Shown here: one piece after another, positions 33,062 to 44,229 of the stretch
Layout of the letters: the number at the start of each line of letters is the position of its first letter
Position numbering within the stretch: position 1 is the first letter of the stretch
Origin: Pegoplata infirma
Lineage: Eukaryota; Arthropoda; Insecta; Diptera; Anthomyiidae
Reading direction: 5' to 3'
DNA length: 64,000 bases
NCBI GenBank assembly: GCA_963921195.1
Contig: OY992537.1
Span: forward strand, 76,886,894-76,950,893
Translations under genes and position numbers: made by a program
The notes under the pieces: model-generated
What the model saw: only the letters and a program-made list of their open reading frames with translations
Databases searched by the model: none
What the model was told of the DNA's origin: nothing

Positions 33062-33134
33062 GACATTTAAAATCCTACTGAAGATGACACTAACTGGGGT
33101 GTTTGAAACCGGTATAGGAAATACCAGAAATGTC
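33062..33134 (+). ncRNA. Hammerhead-ribozyme-like motif (family 3, copy 1)
   Basis: Outer stem I GACATTT (33062-33068) pairs with AAATGTC (33128-33134). Inner stem I CCTA (33074-33077) pairs with TAGG (33115-33118). Core CTGAAGA (33078-33084) matches the CUGANGA consensus. Stem II is GACAC with GTGTT, bounded by a T-T mismatch. Then GAAA (33105-33108), self-complementary CCGG (33109-33112), and cleavage dinucleotide TA (33113-33114). The internal loop in stem I is where type I hammerheads make tertiary contacts. Confidence 0.78.
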
Positions 33135-33271
33135 TATAATTTTTAGAAATTCAATTTTTCTTCTGCATTTTTTCAACTTGAACCCTTATAACAAATATAA
33201 TTTGAGCCCGTGCTCGATCTGTACTTACAGAAAAAATCAAATAAAATTACTGACAAAATATGTCGCCATTA

Positions 33272-33718
33272 AGCCCCTATGACACTACATTTTTTGTATT
33301 GATGAAATTTATGTGAACAGTGCAAATATATCACCATAGGAAATCTGAACAAGTGTGAAGAGTAAAAGAATACTAATAAAAAATAGTAAACGTCAAATTT
33401 TATTCTTGTGTTATCGATAAATTTGGTTATCAAATGACTGAATGTCAAAAAAAATGTAAAAAATTTACATATTTTTTTGACATTTATGCATTAATGATAT
33501 TAAGTGTTGCCAACTTTTCTGTTTTTCATTAAATGAAGCGATTTTTTGTTTGTTTTTGGCGGTTATTTGAATTTATACAGAGGGTTTTTATTAAAAAGAA
33601 AGTAATCACCACTATTTGTTTGTTTATTTTATGTTTCTTTTTCATTTCTTCTTTTGCTGTTTCATTCTTTCAATTAATAAAAAATAAAATACAAAAAAAA
33701 TCTAGTGTCATAGGAGCT
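33272..33718. mobile_element. PIF/Harbinger-type MITE with TTA duplication
   Basis: AGCCCCTATGACACTA at the left and TAGTGTCATAGGAGCT at the right are inverted with one mismatch. They are flanked by TTA at 33269-33271 and 33719-33721. Inserted in the family-3 unit. The open frame from 33533 crosses its right end and is not a real gene. Confidence 0.75.
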
Positions 33719-33953
33719 TTAGGCACGTCTCCGAAACAGAAAATGCAAATTCCTTCATTTGTGTCTGCAATTCCAGATCATGTTGGTAACCCTTGCGAAA
33801 TAATGTAAGAGTCAAAAAAGTTGAAAGAAAGTATGAGGTGAGGTTGAGATTGCTAGAAATAGAATTGTAGTGTTGGAAACTGTCAAAATTTATTCTGTAG
33901 AAACTATAAATATTCACATATATAAAAAACCGTTTTCATTAACAAGACAAACA

Positions 33954-34026
33954 GACATTTAAAATCCTACTGAAGATGACACTAACTGGGGTGTTTGAAA
34001 CCGGTATAGGAAATACCAGAAATGTC
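33954..34026 (+). ncRNA. Hammerhead-ribozyme-like motif (family 3, copy 2)
   Basis: Identical in every paired and core position to 33062-33134: GACATTT (33954-33960)/AAATGTC (34020-34026), CCTA (33966-33969)/TAGG (34007-34010), CTGAAGA (33970-33976), GAAA (33997-34000), CCGG (34001-34004), TA (34005-34006). Confidence 0.78.
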
Positions 34027-34084
34027 TATAATTTTTAGAAATTCAATTTTTCTTCTGCATTTTTTCAACTTGAACCCTTATAAC

Positions 34085-35190
34085 TAGGGCAAGTACTTTA
34101 ATGAAAATGCATGTTTTTACTCGGCACTCCAAACATAACATAAATAAAATATCTATCCGAATCTATAAATTTGCAATAAAATGGCATCGATTTGTAGTTG
34201 CATATTTTTGCATATTTTGGTATAAATGCATATTTTTGCATATTTTCATATAAATTGCACTTTTTTTAATTTTCATAAAAATTTTTTAAAAAATCATTCC
34301 AAAACCCTTATATAATCCAAAACCGATCCACTATTTCTTGGAAAAAATATTATTTTCTTATAGACGTGATATTCTGAGACATTTCTTTAGAAATCTGTTT
34401 ATTTGTTTCTGAAAATAAAATTTTTAGATTCTTAAAAAAATTTTAAATTTTCCAATTCTGAAACATTTTACTATTCGAAAAGAAAAATTTCTTAGAATTT
34501 AAAAATATCTAACAGGAAAATTGTCCCAGAAATGCAACAAAAATATCTAACTTTTGTCATTCTCCTGGTCAGATGGTTATTGAATTTTAGGGAAATTTGC
34601 ACATTAGTTTAGAAAATGTAAAAAAAAATAGGATGGGTTTTACCTTGAATTCACGTGTTGGACAAAAATATTTTACAAAGTATTTTTGTGTCTCAAATAA
34701 TTTTTTAGCTCAAAAAAAATTTACAACCAAAAATTATATATTTTTCTTTTTCAAAAATTGCTAAAGAAGTATTTGACTCAAAATTAAATATTTTTAGTAA
34801 ACATTTTGAAACATTTTTTTTACGTTGAAGTAGAACTTTAATTTTCTACTGTTTATTTATAAAATTTGTTCCAGAAATTGATTCTGGTTCGACTCTAAAG
34901 AAAATTTGTTCAATTTAAAGTTTTTATGTCAATAAAAAAATATTTTTATATTAAAAGCTGTGCCCACTCAAAAAAACATTCGTTTAATAGTGTAGAGGGC
35001 ATTAAAATATTTGAAAAATTTAATTTATGTTAACAAAACTCTCTTTTAGTAAAAGAATTTTATTGTTAAAATACATATTTTTAAATTTTAAGTGCATATT
35101 TTTTAAATTTTAAGTGCATATTTTTGGTTTTTAGAAGCATATTATAGGCACATATTTTCGATTTTTAGGTGCATGAAAGTACTTGCCCTA
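34085..35190. mobile_element. hAT-type MITE with 8-bp TSD (copy 1)
   Basis: Ends are TAGGGCAAGTACTTTAATG and the inverted TAGGGCAAGTACTTTCATG. It is flanked by the perfect 8-bp duplication CTTATAAC (34077-34084 and 35191-35198). Removing it restores the host sequence seen at 33190-33200. Next to the ends are runs of 'ATATGCAAAAATATGCA'. hAT elements make 8-bp duplications and commonly start TAGGG/CAGGG. Confidence 0.9.
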
Positions 35191-35735
35191 CTTATAACAA
35201 ATATAATTTGAGCCCGTGCTCGATCTGTACTTACAGAAAAAATCAAAAAAGAAAACAGTTATTCTTATTTTATTTTTTGGTAATCGTTAGATTATAAAGT
35301 CAAACTGAGGTAACGTCTTCCAAGATTTTTAAAATTAGACACCAGCATAAAACATCATTTTAAAAAAAAAATTGTAAATTTTTAATACTGTTGAGTAAAA
35401 AAAATTCTCAATTTTGCAAAAATACTCGATTTTGCACCTGTAAACGATTTAAGTATGCCAACAAAATTGAGTAAATTTTTAATTGACACAACTAAAACTT
35501 GACTCAAAATTTTTTATTGACACAATAATATTTTTATTGACACAATAATATTTTTTTTTTATTAAGTTTTTAATTGTGACAAGTAAAAATTTACTCAAAA
35601 TTTATCATTTTTTTAAGTTTAAAAAATTTTAAAATTTTTTTTACATTCTTTTTTTCAAAATTTTTTACAAAAAACTATAAACTAAATGAGAATTCATAAA
35701 ACTAAGAGAATAAAAAAAAATTAGAAAATATATTA

Positions 35736-37851
35736 AACTAGCTGGCCCGGTCCGCGTTGCTGGCCCAAATATAAGATCAGTGTTATATTTCGCCTTGCTT
35801 CAAATATATAGCCTTGCAAAAAATGTAATGAATTTATTGGCTTAGAAAAATTTGTGAGCGTGGTTTTAAAGACACGATTAGGCAGAAAATAATGTTCAAA
35901 ATATATTTTAAGAAATCAACATGTCTTCGAATTTGCGAACAGTACAAATTTAAAGCTTCTTTAGTATCATTACGAACAACACAAAAATAAATTACGCATA
36001 TCGTTTGTTCTTATCGTGAGCTATTGTCTTGAGTTCAAACAAACCGTTATAGTTTTTCTGAATTTTCCATTTTTCTGGGACACTTTTCTCATTTACATTT
36101 CCTTGAAAACCTAATTAGAACTATAATTATCGTAAAAAATCGGTCCAGTTATTAGTAGTTGACATATTTAGACAAAATTGTTCGTTAAAATTTGTGTCTC
36201 AGATTTTAGATATATTAAAAAAAGTGGGAGTGGACAAATTTTCTTTATGTAAAAACCTTAGTTGTACTATCACGAACGTCACCAAATACTACTAATAGAT
36301 AAATCGGCCATACCGTTCTTCTATTTGAGATATATCGAAATAAAAGTGGGAGTGAACAATTTTTATTTTCATTTAAACCTACGTTCACACAAAAAATTAA
36401 TGGCTAAAAATTTTCAATTAAATTTATTGATCAACAAAATTTAAATGAGTCAATCAATGCTTTAATTGGAATTTTTGTTATTTTCTTTAACTGTCGAATT
36501 ACAAATTTTCAACATACCATATTTTTTTCGCTTTAATTTATTTGAATAGATTAATTCACAAATATACAAAATAATCGGGTTTTACTTTTTTTTAATTGTT
36601 TGCAACGTATTGGAAAGCAAAAAATATAAATTTTTTGATAATTTTGTCATAAGCTAACAATTCATTTGTTAATTCAATCAATATTTTGATTGACTGTAAA
36701 TAAAAAATTGATCAATCTTTTGATCAAAAACATTTTCAATCAATCACCTACAATTTGATGATTGGTATAACAATTTTTTTTATTGGAGGAATTTCAATCA
36801 AAAAATTAATTGAATCCGCGTTTTTGTTAATTGAGATTAGTTTCAAATTTTTTCTGTGTTGGACTATGACGAACATTTAAAAAAAAGGTAAGTCAAATCG
36901 ATCCAGCCGTTCTCCGATTTAAGATATATCGAAAAAAGGACGCGTAAAAGTGAGCGTGATTAATTTGTTTTCCGAAAAAACCTAAGACGAACATTTAAGA
37001 AAAAATATTATCCATATCGGTCAGTTCTCGAGTGATGCGATTACCAACGAACTACATTTGATTTTTATTTATATTTTATTTTTCTTTATAGATCAAATTT
37101 TATATGTATCGAAAAAAAGAGTCGGTGGAAAACTTATCTTGCCGTAAAAACCTAATTTGAATTTTACCAACTTGGTCCATCCATTCAAAAGTGGGCGTAG
37201 AAATGGAAAATTGTTCTTTCCGAAAAACCTCAGTTGGACTATGATGTACATTAAAAACAAAATAAGACAAATTGATCCAGCCATTCCATGATTTAAAATA
37301 CATATATCGGAAAAAGTTGGCGTGGACAATTTTTCTTTCCTTAAAATTCGTTTTCTATGTTCTTTCGATACAAAGAAATTTTACTATCCGTAAAAATCTT
37401 AGTTGAATTATAGCAAACATTTTCAACAAAAATTAGACAAAGTGGGCGTGGTCAATTTCTTTTTTCGTAAAAAACAAAGTCGAATATTATTAAAATTCAT
37501 TTAAAAAAAATTAGTAAAATCGGTGCAGCCATTCTCAGATTTTAGATATATTGAAAAAGTGGGCGTAAAAGTGGGTGTGGTCGATTTTTCTTTCAGTAAA
37601 AACTTAAATTGGATTACTATGAACATGTAAATAAAAATATACTTAAGTCGGTCCAGCCGTTTTCCGATTTTAGGTAAATCGAAAAAAGTGGGCGTAAAAG
37701 TGGGCGTGGTCAATTTTTCTTGACGTAAAAACCTAAGTTGGGCTATGGCGAACATTTCAAAAAAAAAATTGTCCAAATCGGTCCAGCCGTTCTCAATTGA
37801 TGCTGTTACCAACGAACGACAATTGATTTTTATTTATATAGATAGATAGAT
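35736..37851. repeat. Element made of ~140-bp tandem units, ATAGATAGATAGA tail
   Basis: It starts 'CTAGCTGGCCCGGTCCGCG' and ends 'TTTATTTATATAGATAGATA'. Between lie many ~140-bp units with 'ACCTAAGTTGGACTATGACG', 'TCGGTCCAGCCGTTCTC' and 'GTGGGCGTGGTCAATTTTTC'. Such a structure (fixed head, unit array, short simple tail) suggests a non-autonomous retroelement, but I do not recognise the family. Open frames across units are repeat artefacts. Confidence 0.65.
36379..36862. mobile_element. CACA.AAAA-ended MITE within a tandem unit
   Basis: It interrupts one unit cleanly: 'AAACCTACGTT' before and 'GGACTATGACGAAC' after rejoin to the normal unit. Ends are CACACAAAAAATTAA and AAATTTTTTCTGTGTT. The interior is rich in CAATTAA/TTGATTG motifs. 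Confidence 0.6.
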
Positions 37852-38460
37852 TTCTATAAAATTATTTACTAATTTTTTTTTAAACTTTTGAGTAAATTTA
37901 TTATTTCTTCACTTAAATAATAACTCAATTTTTTTTTTTGAAATTTAAACAATTGATTACTCAAAACTTTTCCCCCATATTTTTTTTCTGTGTACTTATT
38001 GTAGCTTAAGCTTTTTCTATGTATCTCTTTTAAGATTTCCTTTTGCTTTTTTTTACAGTTTTATATATTTTTTATGAAACATTCTTTTCGTCGTCTTCCA
38101 AGAAGTTTGGCAAAAAAAAAATTGTTTGTTCTTCTTCAAGTATTTAATGTGATTTTAAATTGTGGTCAAGACAATTAATTTCCGTTTCCTCCTTTCTTGT
38201 TTTATTAACAAGAAAAAAATGTTAAAATATAAAAAAAAATACCAACTTAATTGTATAAAATTTTTTAGTACAAAGTTATTTTTAGAAATTCTGTTTTACT
38301 TTATTTTCACTTGAGAATTTAAAGGATAGAAGAAAGTTTTGACATATAAGCACTTTATTAAAAATATGATTAAACAGACTTATTTTTAGTACAATAAAAT
38401 TCTGTTTAACAAAGAAAGACATCATTAATGAATGGTAAAAAAAAGTAAAAAATTCTCATT

Positions 38461-38650
38461 TCCTAAGTTCATCTCAGCAGATTTTAGAAAATCACTGTTG
38501 GTCAATCAAACATCAAACCATACATACATATATTTCACAACTTCTGTATTTCTCATTTAACGTATGAAATATCTTGAATATTATATTTGGTTTGATGTTT
38601 GATTGAACAACAGTGATTCTCTGAAGTCTGCTGATGATCCCTTAGTTTTC
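38461..38650. repeat. Facing pair of family-2 3' fragments
   Basis: 'GGTTTGATGTTTGATTGA' with 'TCTGCTGA' appears on the plus strand (38590-38636). Its reverse complement appears at 38466-38518. The same sequence precedes the intact family-2 hammerhead at 47965-48021. The CTGATGA core begins here but GAAA and helix III are missing, so both motifs are broken. Confidence 0.6.
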
Positions 38651-39645
38651 ATATTTATTATGATTTTCCTGAACAAAAGTCTTACGTCTGGTTAAAGTAA
38701 TCGATTTGGTTATGGAGCAGGAAGTCGATTATTCATAAAATCCAATTTTTTTCTCGATTACCTTTTCGAACATTTAATGCTGGGTTATGTTTTTTTAATG
38801 TTTTGTGTTTTAATCATTTTTATTATAACTCAATAGCTGAAACTATGTACTTCTTATCTTTTCAAATACTTTAGTATACTTCATAGATTGTATGTGGAAG
38901 CAGTACACATGCTATATTAATATTGTCTATCTATAAGAAAATCTTATAACTACATGCCACATAAAAAATACGTGTTATCTAATATATTGGCTACGAGAAA
39001 ATTTCTGAAGAAAAAGTTTAAAATTTTTCAAAAATAGTTTCCCTTTCGAATGAAACCGTTCCGGTGTATGTAGCATCCTTATAAAGTTTCTAAAAGTCAA
39101 AATAACTGAAAATGGGTGAAGCCAATAATTTCAAACAGGTCGATCTTAGACGTTTTTTATTTTTTTTAAATCAAGTAGATTCACTTTTCGGGTTTTCCTT
39201 GTAAGATAGAATTCAATTCTGATGGCGAAATCGAATTCAGGAGTTTAAAATACTTACAAATTAATGGGTATAGTTTCTGGTTTAGAAACATTTTTTTTTG
39301 TAGGGCTGTGTAGTCAATACAAGAAATTATACTTTCCTTAATCCAATCCAAATATTTTTTTACTATGTTGTTTCTAAAGTACCAAATTTTATGATATTAC
39401 TGCAGTAAAATACATTCCCCAATTTTCTGATGGTTGGGTTTGAGTAAGTTTTTTGTTTATTTTTTTAATACAACAGAGAAACAACAAGAAACATAAACAT
39501 CTATAAAACATGGGTCCCTAAATTTACAGTTTGTAAAACTGTATTAAAATTGTATTAAAAAAGTAATTGTGGGAGTGTTTTTATAATATGCATTAAATTG
39601 GAAATAAATAAATCCAAACTTTGATTTTCGATCCCTTGGGGGGTA
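38651..39645. other. Gene-free AT-rich stretch
   Basis: No gene or element boundary recognised on either strand. Confidence 0.35.
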
Positions 39646-40184
39646 GTTTGATTTAGAGATGGGCACATGAGCAGATAAGAGCGTGATTCACGTGATTCAC
39701 GCGAGAGTGTGACTGATTTCAATTTCACTCACGTGATTGTGAGTGAGTGTGAGTGGAGAAAAAAATTGCGTGAGTGAGTGTGCGTGAGTAAGATTTTTGC
39801 GTGAGTGAGTGTACGTGAGTCGATTTTTTTTGCGTGAGTTTGCGTGATTTATTTTCTCTTCCTATTTCCTTTTGTACCAAAAAACAAGTAAAAAAGTTAA
39901 ATTCGGCATTGCCGAATGTAGTGATACCCTCCACAATTTCTTAAAGATTATTGCAAAAACTTTATTTAAAAGAAAATTACTTTTTCAAAAGCGATTTTTT
40001 TTTTGAAAAAAAATTTCCGCGAACAAAAAAAAATTTTCCGCGAAAAAAAAATTTTGTAAAAAACAAAAATCCGCGATTTGTTTTTGTCAAAAAATATGTT
40101 TGTACTTGTTTAAATACCATTTGGTGTTCAATTATGTTCACATAAGTCAAGCAGTAGCCGAATTAAAGCATTTTGTATTATCAG

Positions 40185-40808
40185 TAGGGCAAGTACTTTC
40201 ATGCATCTAAAAAGCGAAAATATGTGCCTATAATATGCGTCTAAAAATCCAAAATATGCACTTAAAACTTCAAAAATATGCATTTTAAAAATTATTGTTT
40301 TTACTAAAAAAAATAATTTGTCAACATAAATACGGCTTTGTCAAATACTTTTAGGCCCTCGACATTTCTTAAAAAAAAAAATTTTAAATGGAAATAATTT
40401 TAAATTAGTACAATATTTTTTTACTTGAGAAGTTTTTTTTATATGTTCTTTTTCCTACAAAAATATTTATTTTTAAAATATTTTTTTTTTTACTTTTTTC
40501 GGAGTTTTCCGATAAATTTTCTATAAAAAATGCATCAGAATATGATTTCTATAATATTTTTCTATACGATGGGGATATGTTTTGAATTTTTCTAAGGAAG
40601 TTTTGAAAAAACATTGATGAAATTTAAAAAAGGTCCATTTTATATGAAAATATGCAAAAATATGCATTTATACCAAAATATGCAAAAATATGCAACTACA
40701 AATCAATGCCATTTTATTGCAAATTCATTGATTCGGATAAATATTTACTTTATGTTATGTTTACAACGCTGAGTAAAAATATGAATTTTCATGAAAGAAC
40801 TTGCCCTA
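40185..40808. mobile_element. hAT-type MITE with 8-bp TSD (copy 2)
   Basis: Same ends as 34085 (TAGGGCAAGTACTTTCATG; right end complement TAGGGCAAGTTCTTTCATG). It is flanked by the perfect duplication ATTATCAG (40177-40184 and 40809-40816). The interior again carries ATATGCAAAAATATGCA repeats. The open frame at 40652 spans its right end and host DNA and is not a gene. Confidence 0.9.
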
Positions 40809-41059
40809 ATTATCAGGTTATATTGAATGTACTAAAATTTTTGAGGTGTCCATACATTTTCGCTCATAACTTTTGAACCGCTGAACCGATATCGCTCAAA
40901 TGCAACGCCAAACTTCTCGGGAGAACTTCCAATAAATGCTTTAAGTTTCAGTCATCTCCGTGTAATATTTTGGCCGTGATAACCATTTCCACAGACAGAC
41001 AGACGGACAGACGGACATCGCTAGAATGTCTTAAAATCGATCGAGGATCATAAATATAT

Positions 41060-43337
41060 GGGGCATTCCATGTGAAATCGGACACTTTGAAAAATTTTTT
41101 TTTTTAGATTTTCCCAATTTGTTTACAGTTTTTAGTAGCCTTCGAAAACTCCTTCGTGGTAAATTTTCAGATTTTTTTGATAACCCGTTCAAAAGATATC
41201 GAATTTTTAAAAATTGGTAGTTTGTTCCTTTACTCAAATTTCTTTTATTCATAACTTCTTCAATAATGGTCCAAACTTAATTTTTTTTTTTTTCAAAATT
41301 TTTGTTTTTTGCGTACTTTTTAAAAAAAAATCCCAAAAAATTCTTAAAATCGCTCTAGTATGCGATTTTTAAGTTTTTAAATTTAAATCTCATTTTTGAA
41401 AATGTTTGTACTCTTCGATTTTTTTGAAATTTTTTTGTGTAAAACTTCTATCGATTCTACAAATTTTTTGCCCACGAAGATAGTGGGATAACGATTATTA
41501 CTATTTTTTAAAATTTTTTGAAAAAAATTTATTGTAATTTTCCAATCTTAAAATCATTTCTACTGCTCCAATGGTGCGTCATAGAGGGGTCATTTATAAG
41601 ACCGACCCCCATTAATTTTTACGTCTTAACATTTCTTCGGAACAAATTAATAACCTATCTCCAATTTCTAAGGGGGCTCCCACACAAAACGACATTTTTT
41701 AAAATTTGCTCCAACCGCTCTAACTGCCCTAATAGTGCCCTTAGAGCAACAAAATGCATGACCGACCCACAATATTTTTTCAGTCCAAACATTTTCTATG
41801 AACATACCTACCTTCTATCTGTAACTGTTAAGGCGGTCCCCATACAATTTTTTTTTATTTTTTGTAAATTTGTTTTATTTAATCAGCTTCTACCGGTCTA
41901 ATGGTGCGTCCGAGAGGGGTCATTAGTGAGACCGACCCCCATTTATTTTTACCCTCCAACATTTTTGTAAAATATACTTACGCCCTATCTCCACTCCCTA
42001 AGTAGGCTCCCCTACAAATAACAGTTGGAGCAAATTTTATAAAAATGTAAATTTGAATGGAAGCTACTTAGCGAGTGGGCTGTGGTATCCCAGCAAAACT
42101 TACCTTACCATATAAGGTATAAAATAAGGTATAAGATCTCTTATTTTATACATTGCAGCATTGATGATTTTAACAGGCGATGAGACTAAAAGTAATGCAT
42201 ATACATTATCACAAAGAATACCAGTAAGGTATAAAATAAGTCATAAATTTATAACAAAGAATACGAGTAAGGTGTAAAATATATGATATTTTATAGGTTA
42301 CGAGTAAGGTATATAATATAGCATACCAGAACGTAATATATAAGGTGTTACGAGTAGTGAAAAAGTAATTTTGTATTAAATTTACTCACGTGATTGTAAG
42401 CGAGATAAAATATACTCCTGGGTGAGTGTGTGTCATTAACAAATTTCTGTCGTGAATCCATCTCTAGTTTAAACTTATGCATTTTTTTATAAAATATTTA
42501 TTTTTTATGTTATTGTAATGCATTATGTATTCAATTATAAATAATGCATTATTTCAAACTTTGAAATAATACATAATGTAACCAAATATAAGTCATCCAT
42601 GATTTAATGTTTAGAAATAATAAATATGAAATACATTTTTTTCAATAATCATGCATTACGTAGCTAATTATTAGTAATGTATTATTTTTCACTTTAAAAT
42701 AATACGTTGTGGAACAAATGTTTGGTAAGACATCATAAAATAATGCTACAAATAAGATATATACATTACCTGGTAATGTGTTATATAATCACCACCCATT
42801 ACCAAAGTTTTGCTGGGATGTTTTACAAAAATGTTGGAGGGTAAAAATGAGTTGAAAATTACAATAATTTTTTTTCAAAAAATTTTAAAAAATAGTAATA
42901 ATCGTTATCCCACGAGCCTCCTGGGCAAAACATTTGTAGAAATGATAGAAGTTTTACACAAAAAAATTTCAAAAAAATCGAAGAGTACAAACAATTTCAA
43001 AAATGAGATTTAAATTTAAAAACTTAAAAATCGCATACTAGAGCGCTTTTAAGAATTTTTTGGGATTTTTTTTTTTTAAAGCACGCAAAAAAACAAAAAT
43101 TTTGAATAAAAAAAAATTGAAATTTGGACCATTATTCAAGAAGTTATGAGTAAAAGAAGTTTGAATAAAGGAACAAACTACCAAATTTTAAAAATTCGAT
43201 ATCTTTTGAATGGGTCATCAAAAAAATTTGAAAATTTACCACGAAGCAGTTTTCGAAGGCTACTAAAAACTGTAAACAAATTGGGAAAATCTAAAAAAAA
43301 AAAATTTCAAAGTGTCCGATTTCACATGAAATGCCCC
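41060..43337. mobile_element. Long foldback element, GGGGCATTCCATG ends (copy 1)
   Basis: Arms of ~470-500 bp (41060-41520 and 42836-43337) are near reverse complements and start GGGGCATTCCATGTGAAATC / GGGGCATTTCATGTGAAATC. They encode look-alike short open frames (MNKRNLSKGTNY and MSKRSLNKGTNY) that are simply the two arms and not evidence of a gene. The centre (41560-42030) has three ~160-bp tandem units ('AATGGTGCGTC', 'GACCGACCCCCATT'). Inserted at an ATATAT site in a DINE copy. Confidence 0.8.
42089..42817. mobile_element. MITE, CCCAGCAAAACTT ends (copy 1)
   Basis: CCCAGCAAAACTTACCTTAC at the left and CCAAAGTTTTGCTGGG at the right; collinear with 58515-59271. Both copies share an embedded right end of the GTGAGTGA-type element (42381-42466 here, ending ATCTCTA), so the capture predates their spread. 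Superfamily not assigned. Confidence 0.75.
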
Positions 43338-43639
43338 ATATATACTTTATGGGGTTCCAGACCCTCCACTCTCACTAGAGTGGAGGGTATAAAAACATCA
43401 AAAAATTGGAAATATGGCTTTATTTAATATTTCGTCCCGAAAAAAGCAAAAAAAATATAAAATTTTGCTGAAAATTTTGAAAGATTTTTTTAATTTTAGT
43501 TTTTGATTTTTTTTTTTTTAGTAGAAAAAAATTGCTCGTGAGTGAGTTTTCGTGATTCAAAAATTCCTGTCGTGAGCGTAAGTGAGTGTGAGTCAAAAAT
43601 CACTAAAGCGCCTATCTCTAGTTTGAATGTTTCAAAAAT

Positions 43640-44070
43640 ATATCGCCTTTTCCATCAAACAGAACGAGAAAAAAGCTATTTTTTGATCAGATGCCTTCAG
43701 AAATTTTTCGTATTGTGTATAAAGATACCATATGGAGCCATTTATACACTCCCATTTACAGTTTAATTAAATTCCAAAAGCTCTCGATCTTATTCGCGAT
43801 TTTCATTTTTTAAAAATCACAAAAAAATTAAAACGTGTTGTAGTTTGAAGAGCTATAACTTCTTAAGTAAATATCGGATTTTTATTATCAAAATTGCAAT
43901 TGAAAGCTGAAGTCCTCTACTTTAGACGTAAAAGTTAAAAAAAAAAATATGTCATTAAAAAAAAGCATTATTAATGCAATTGTAGTTTTTGAGTACATTT
44001 TCGTCAACTTTTGCCCCTTTTGATTTGTTGTGATTTTTAAAATATGAAAATAGCGAATAAAATCGCAAGT
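43640..44070. repeat. Dispersed 'TTTGAAGAGCTATAACTTC' repeat
   Basis: Matches 18030-18400 and 63290-63580 ('TTTACAGTTTAATTAAATTCC', 'ATTTTATTCGCGATTTTCAT', 'TAAGTAAATATCGGATTTTT'). Non-coding. Confidence 0.65.
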
Positions 44071-44229
44071 TTTTGAAATTTATATGGGAATGTCTACATG
44101 ATTCCATAGAGCACCTGTGCTCATTATATAAAAAAAAATCTGAAGACCCACGTCCAGATTTGTGGTTTTGTATCGCTATTTTGAACGATATAAATATTAG
44201 AGTTCGTTTGGTGACTATGTCACTTCATC

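Larger units (their letters stand above)
33049..35248 (+). mobile_element. Family-3 retrozyme-like element: tandem units with hammerheads
   Basis: One full unit (33049-33940) and the start of a second (33941-34084, resuming 35199-35248) repeat with an 892-bp period. Each unit begins 'AACAAGACAAAC' then a hammerhead-like motif, then 'TTCTTCTGCATTTTTTCAAC' and 'TTGAGCCCGTGCTCGATCTG'. Removing the 447-bp MITE at 33272 and one TTA leaves a 442-bp monomer. The predicted cleavage sites (after 33114 and after 34006) would release one monomer-length RNA. The whole element interrupts the dispersed repeat also present at 3251-3440. No protein-coding potential. Confidence 0.75.
35350..37997. mobile_element. 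CACAGAAAA-type MITE split by a 2.1-kb insertion
   Basis: 'TTTTTAATACTGTTGAGTAA' near 35376 and 'TTTTGCACCTGTAAACGATT' near 35431, with 'CAATTGATTACTCAAAACTT' and 'TTTTTTTTCTGTGTAC' at the right, match the MITE at 49162-49765. The left terminus is worn. Positions 35736-37851 are a later insertion. Confidence 0.65.
39887..43395 (+). mobile_element. DINE-1-like element split by nested insertions
   Basis: It starts 'ACAAGTAAAAAAGTTAAATT' and ends 'TAGAGTGGAGGGTATAAAA'. Collinear with 22040-22672 once 40185-40808 and 41060-43337 are removed ('TCATAACTTTTGAACCGCTG', 'CAGACAGACGGACAGACGG'). Confidence 0.75.
39654..43620. mobile_element. GTGAGTGA-type hAT-like MITE containing a five-level nest
   Basis: The left end TAGAGATGGGCAC (39654) and right end GCGCCTATCTCTA (43620) are flanked by GTTTGATT (39646-39653) and GTTTGAAT (43621-43628), a near-perfect 8-bp duplication. 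Its own sequence is GTGAGTGAGTGTGCGTGAG-type (39665-39845 and 43530-43600). Everything between is later insertions: a DINE-like element, a hAT MITE, a long foldback, and a CCCAGCAAAACTT MITE inside the foldback. A simpler relative is at 60430-60884. Confidence 0.7.

Noticed and set aside
33533..33808. 91-residue frame with a hydrophobic segment resembling a small membrane protein
   Set aside because: It spans the right end of the Harbinger-type MITE and unrelated family-3 sequence, so it is a chance fusion.
3251..35350. Direct repeats around 33-35 kb considered as LTRs of a retrovirus-like element
   Set aside because: No gag, pol or primer-binding site lies between them; the repeated part is defined by hammerhead motifs and the interior is MITE-filled.
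37093..37812. Several frames with repeated TPTFTPTF and RFLRQ motifs
   Set aside because: They read through the ~140-bp tandem units on the minus strand; the periodicity matches the DNA repeat.
41031..43427. Paired similar frames (MNKRNLSKGTNY and MSKRSLNKGTNY) suggesting a duplicated gene
   Set aside because: They are the two arms of the foldback at 41060-43337 read on opposite strands.
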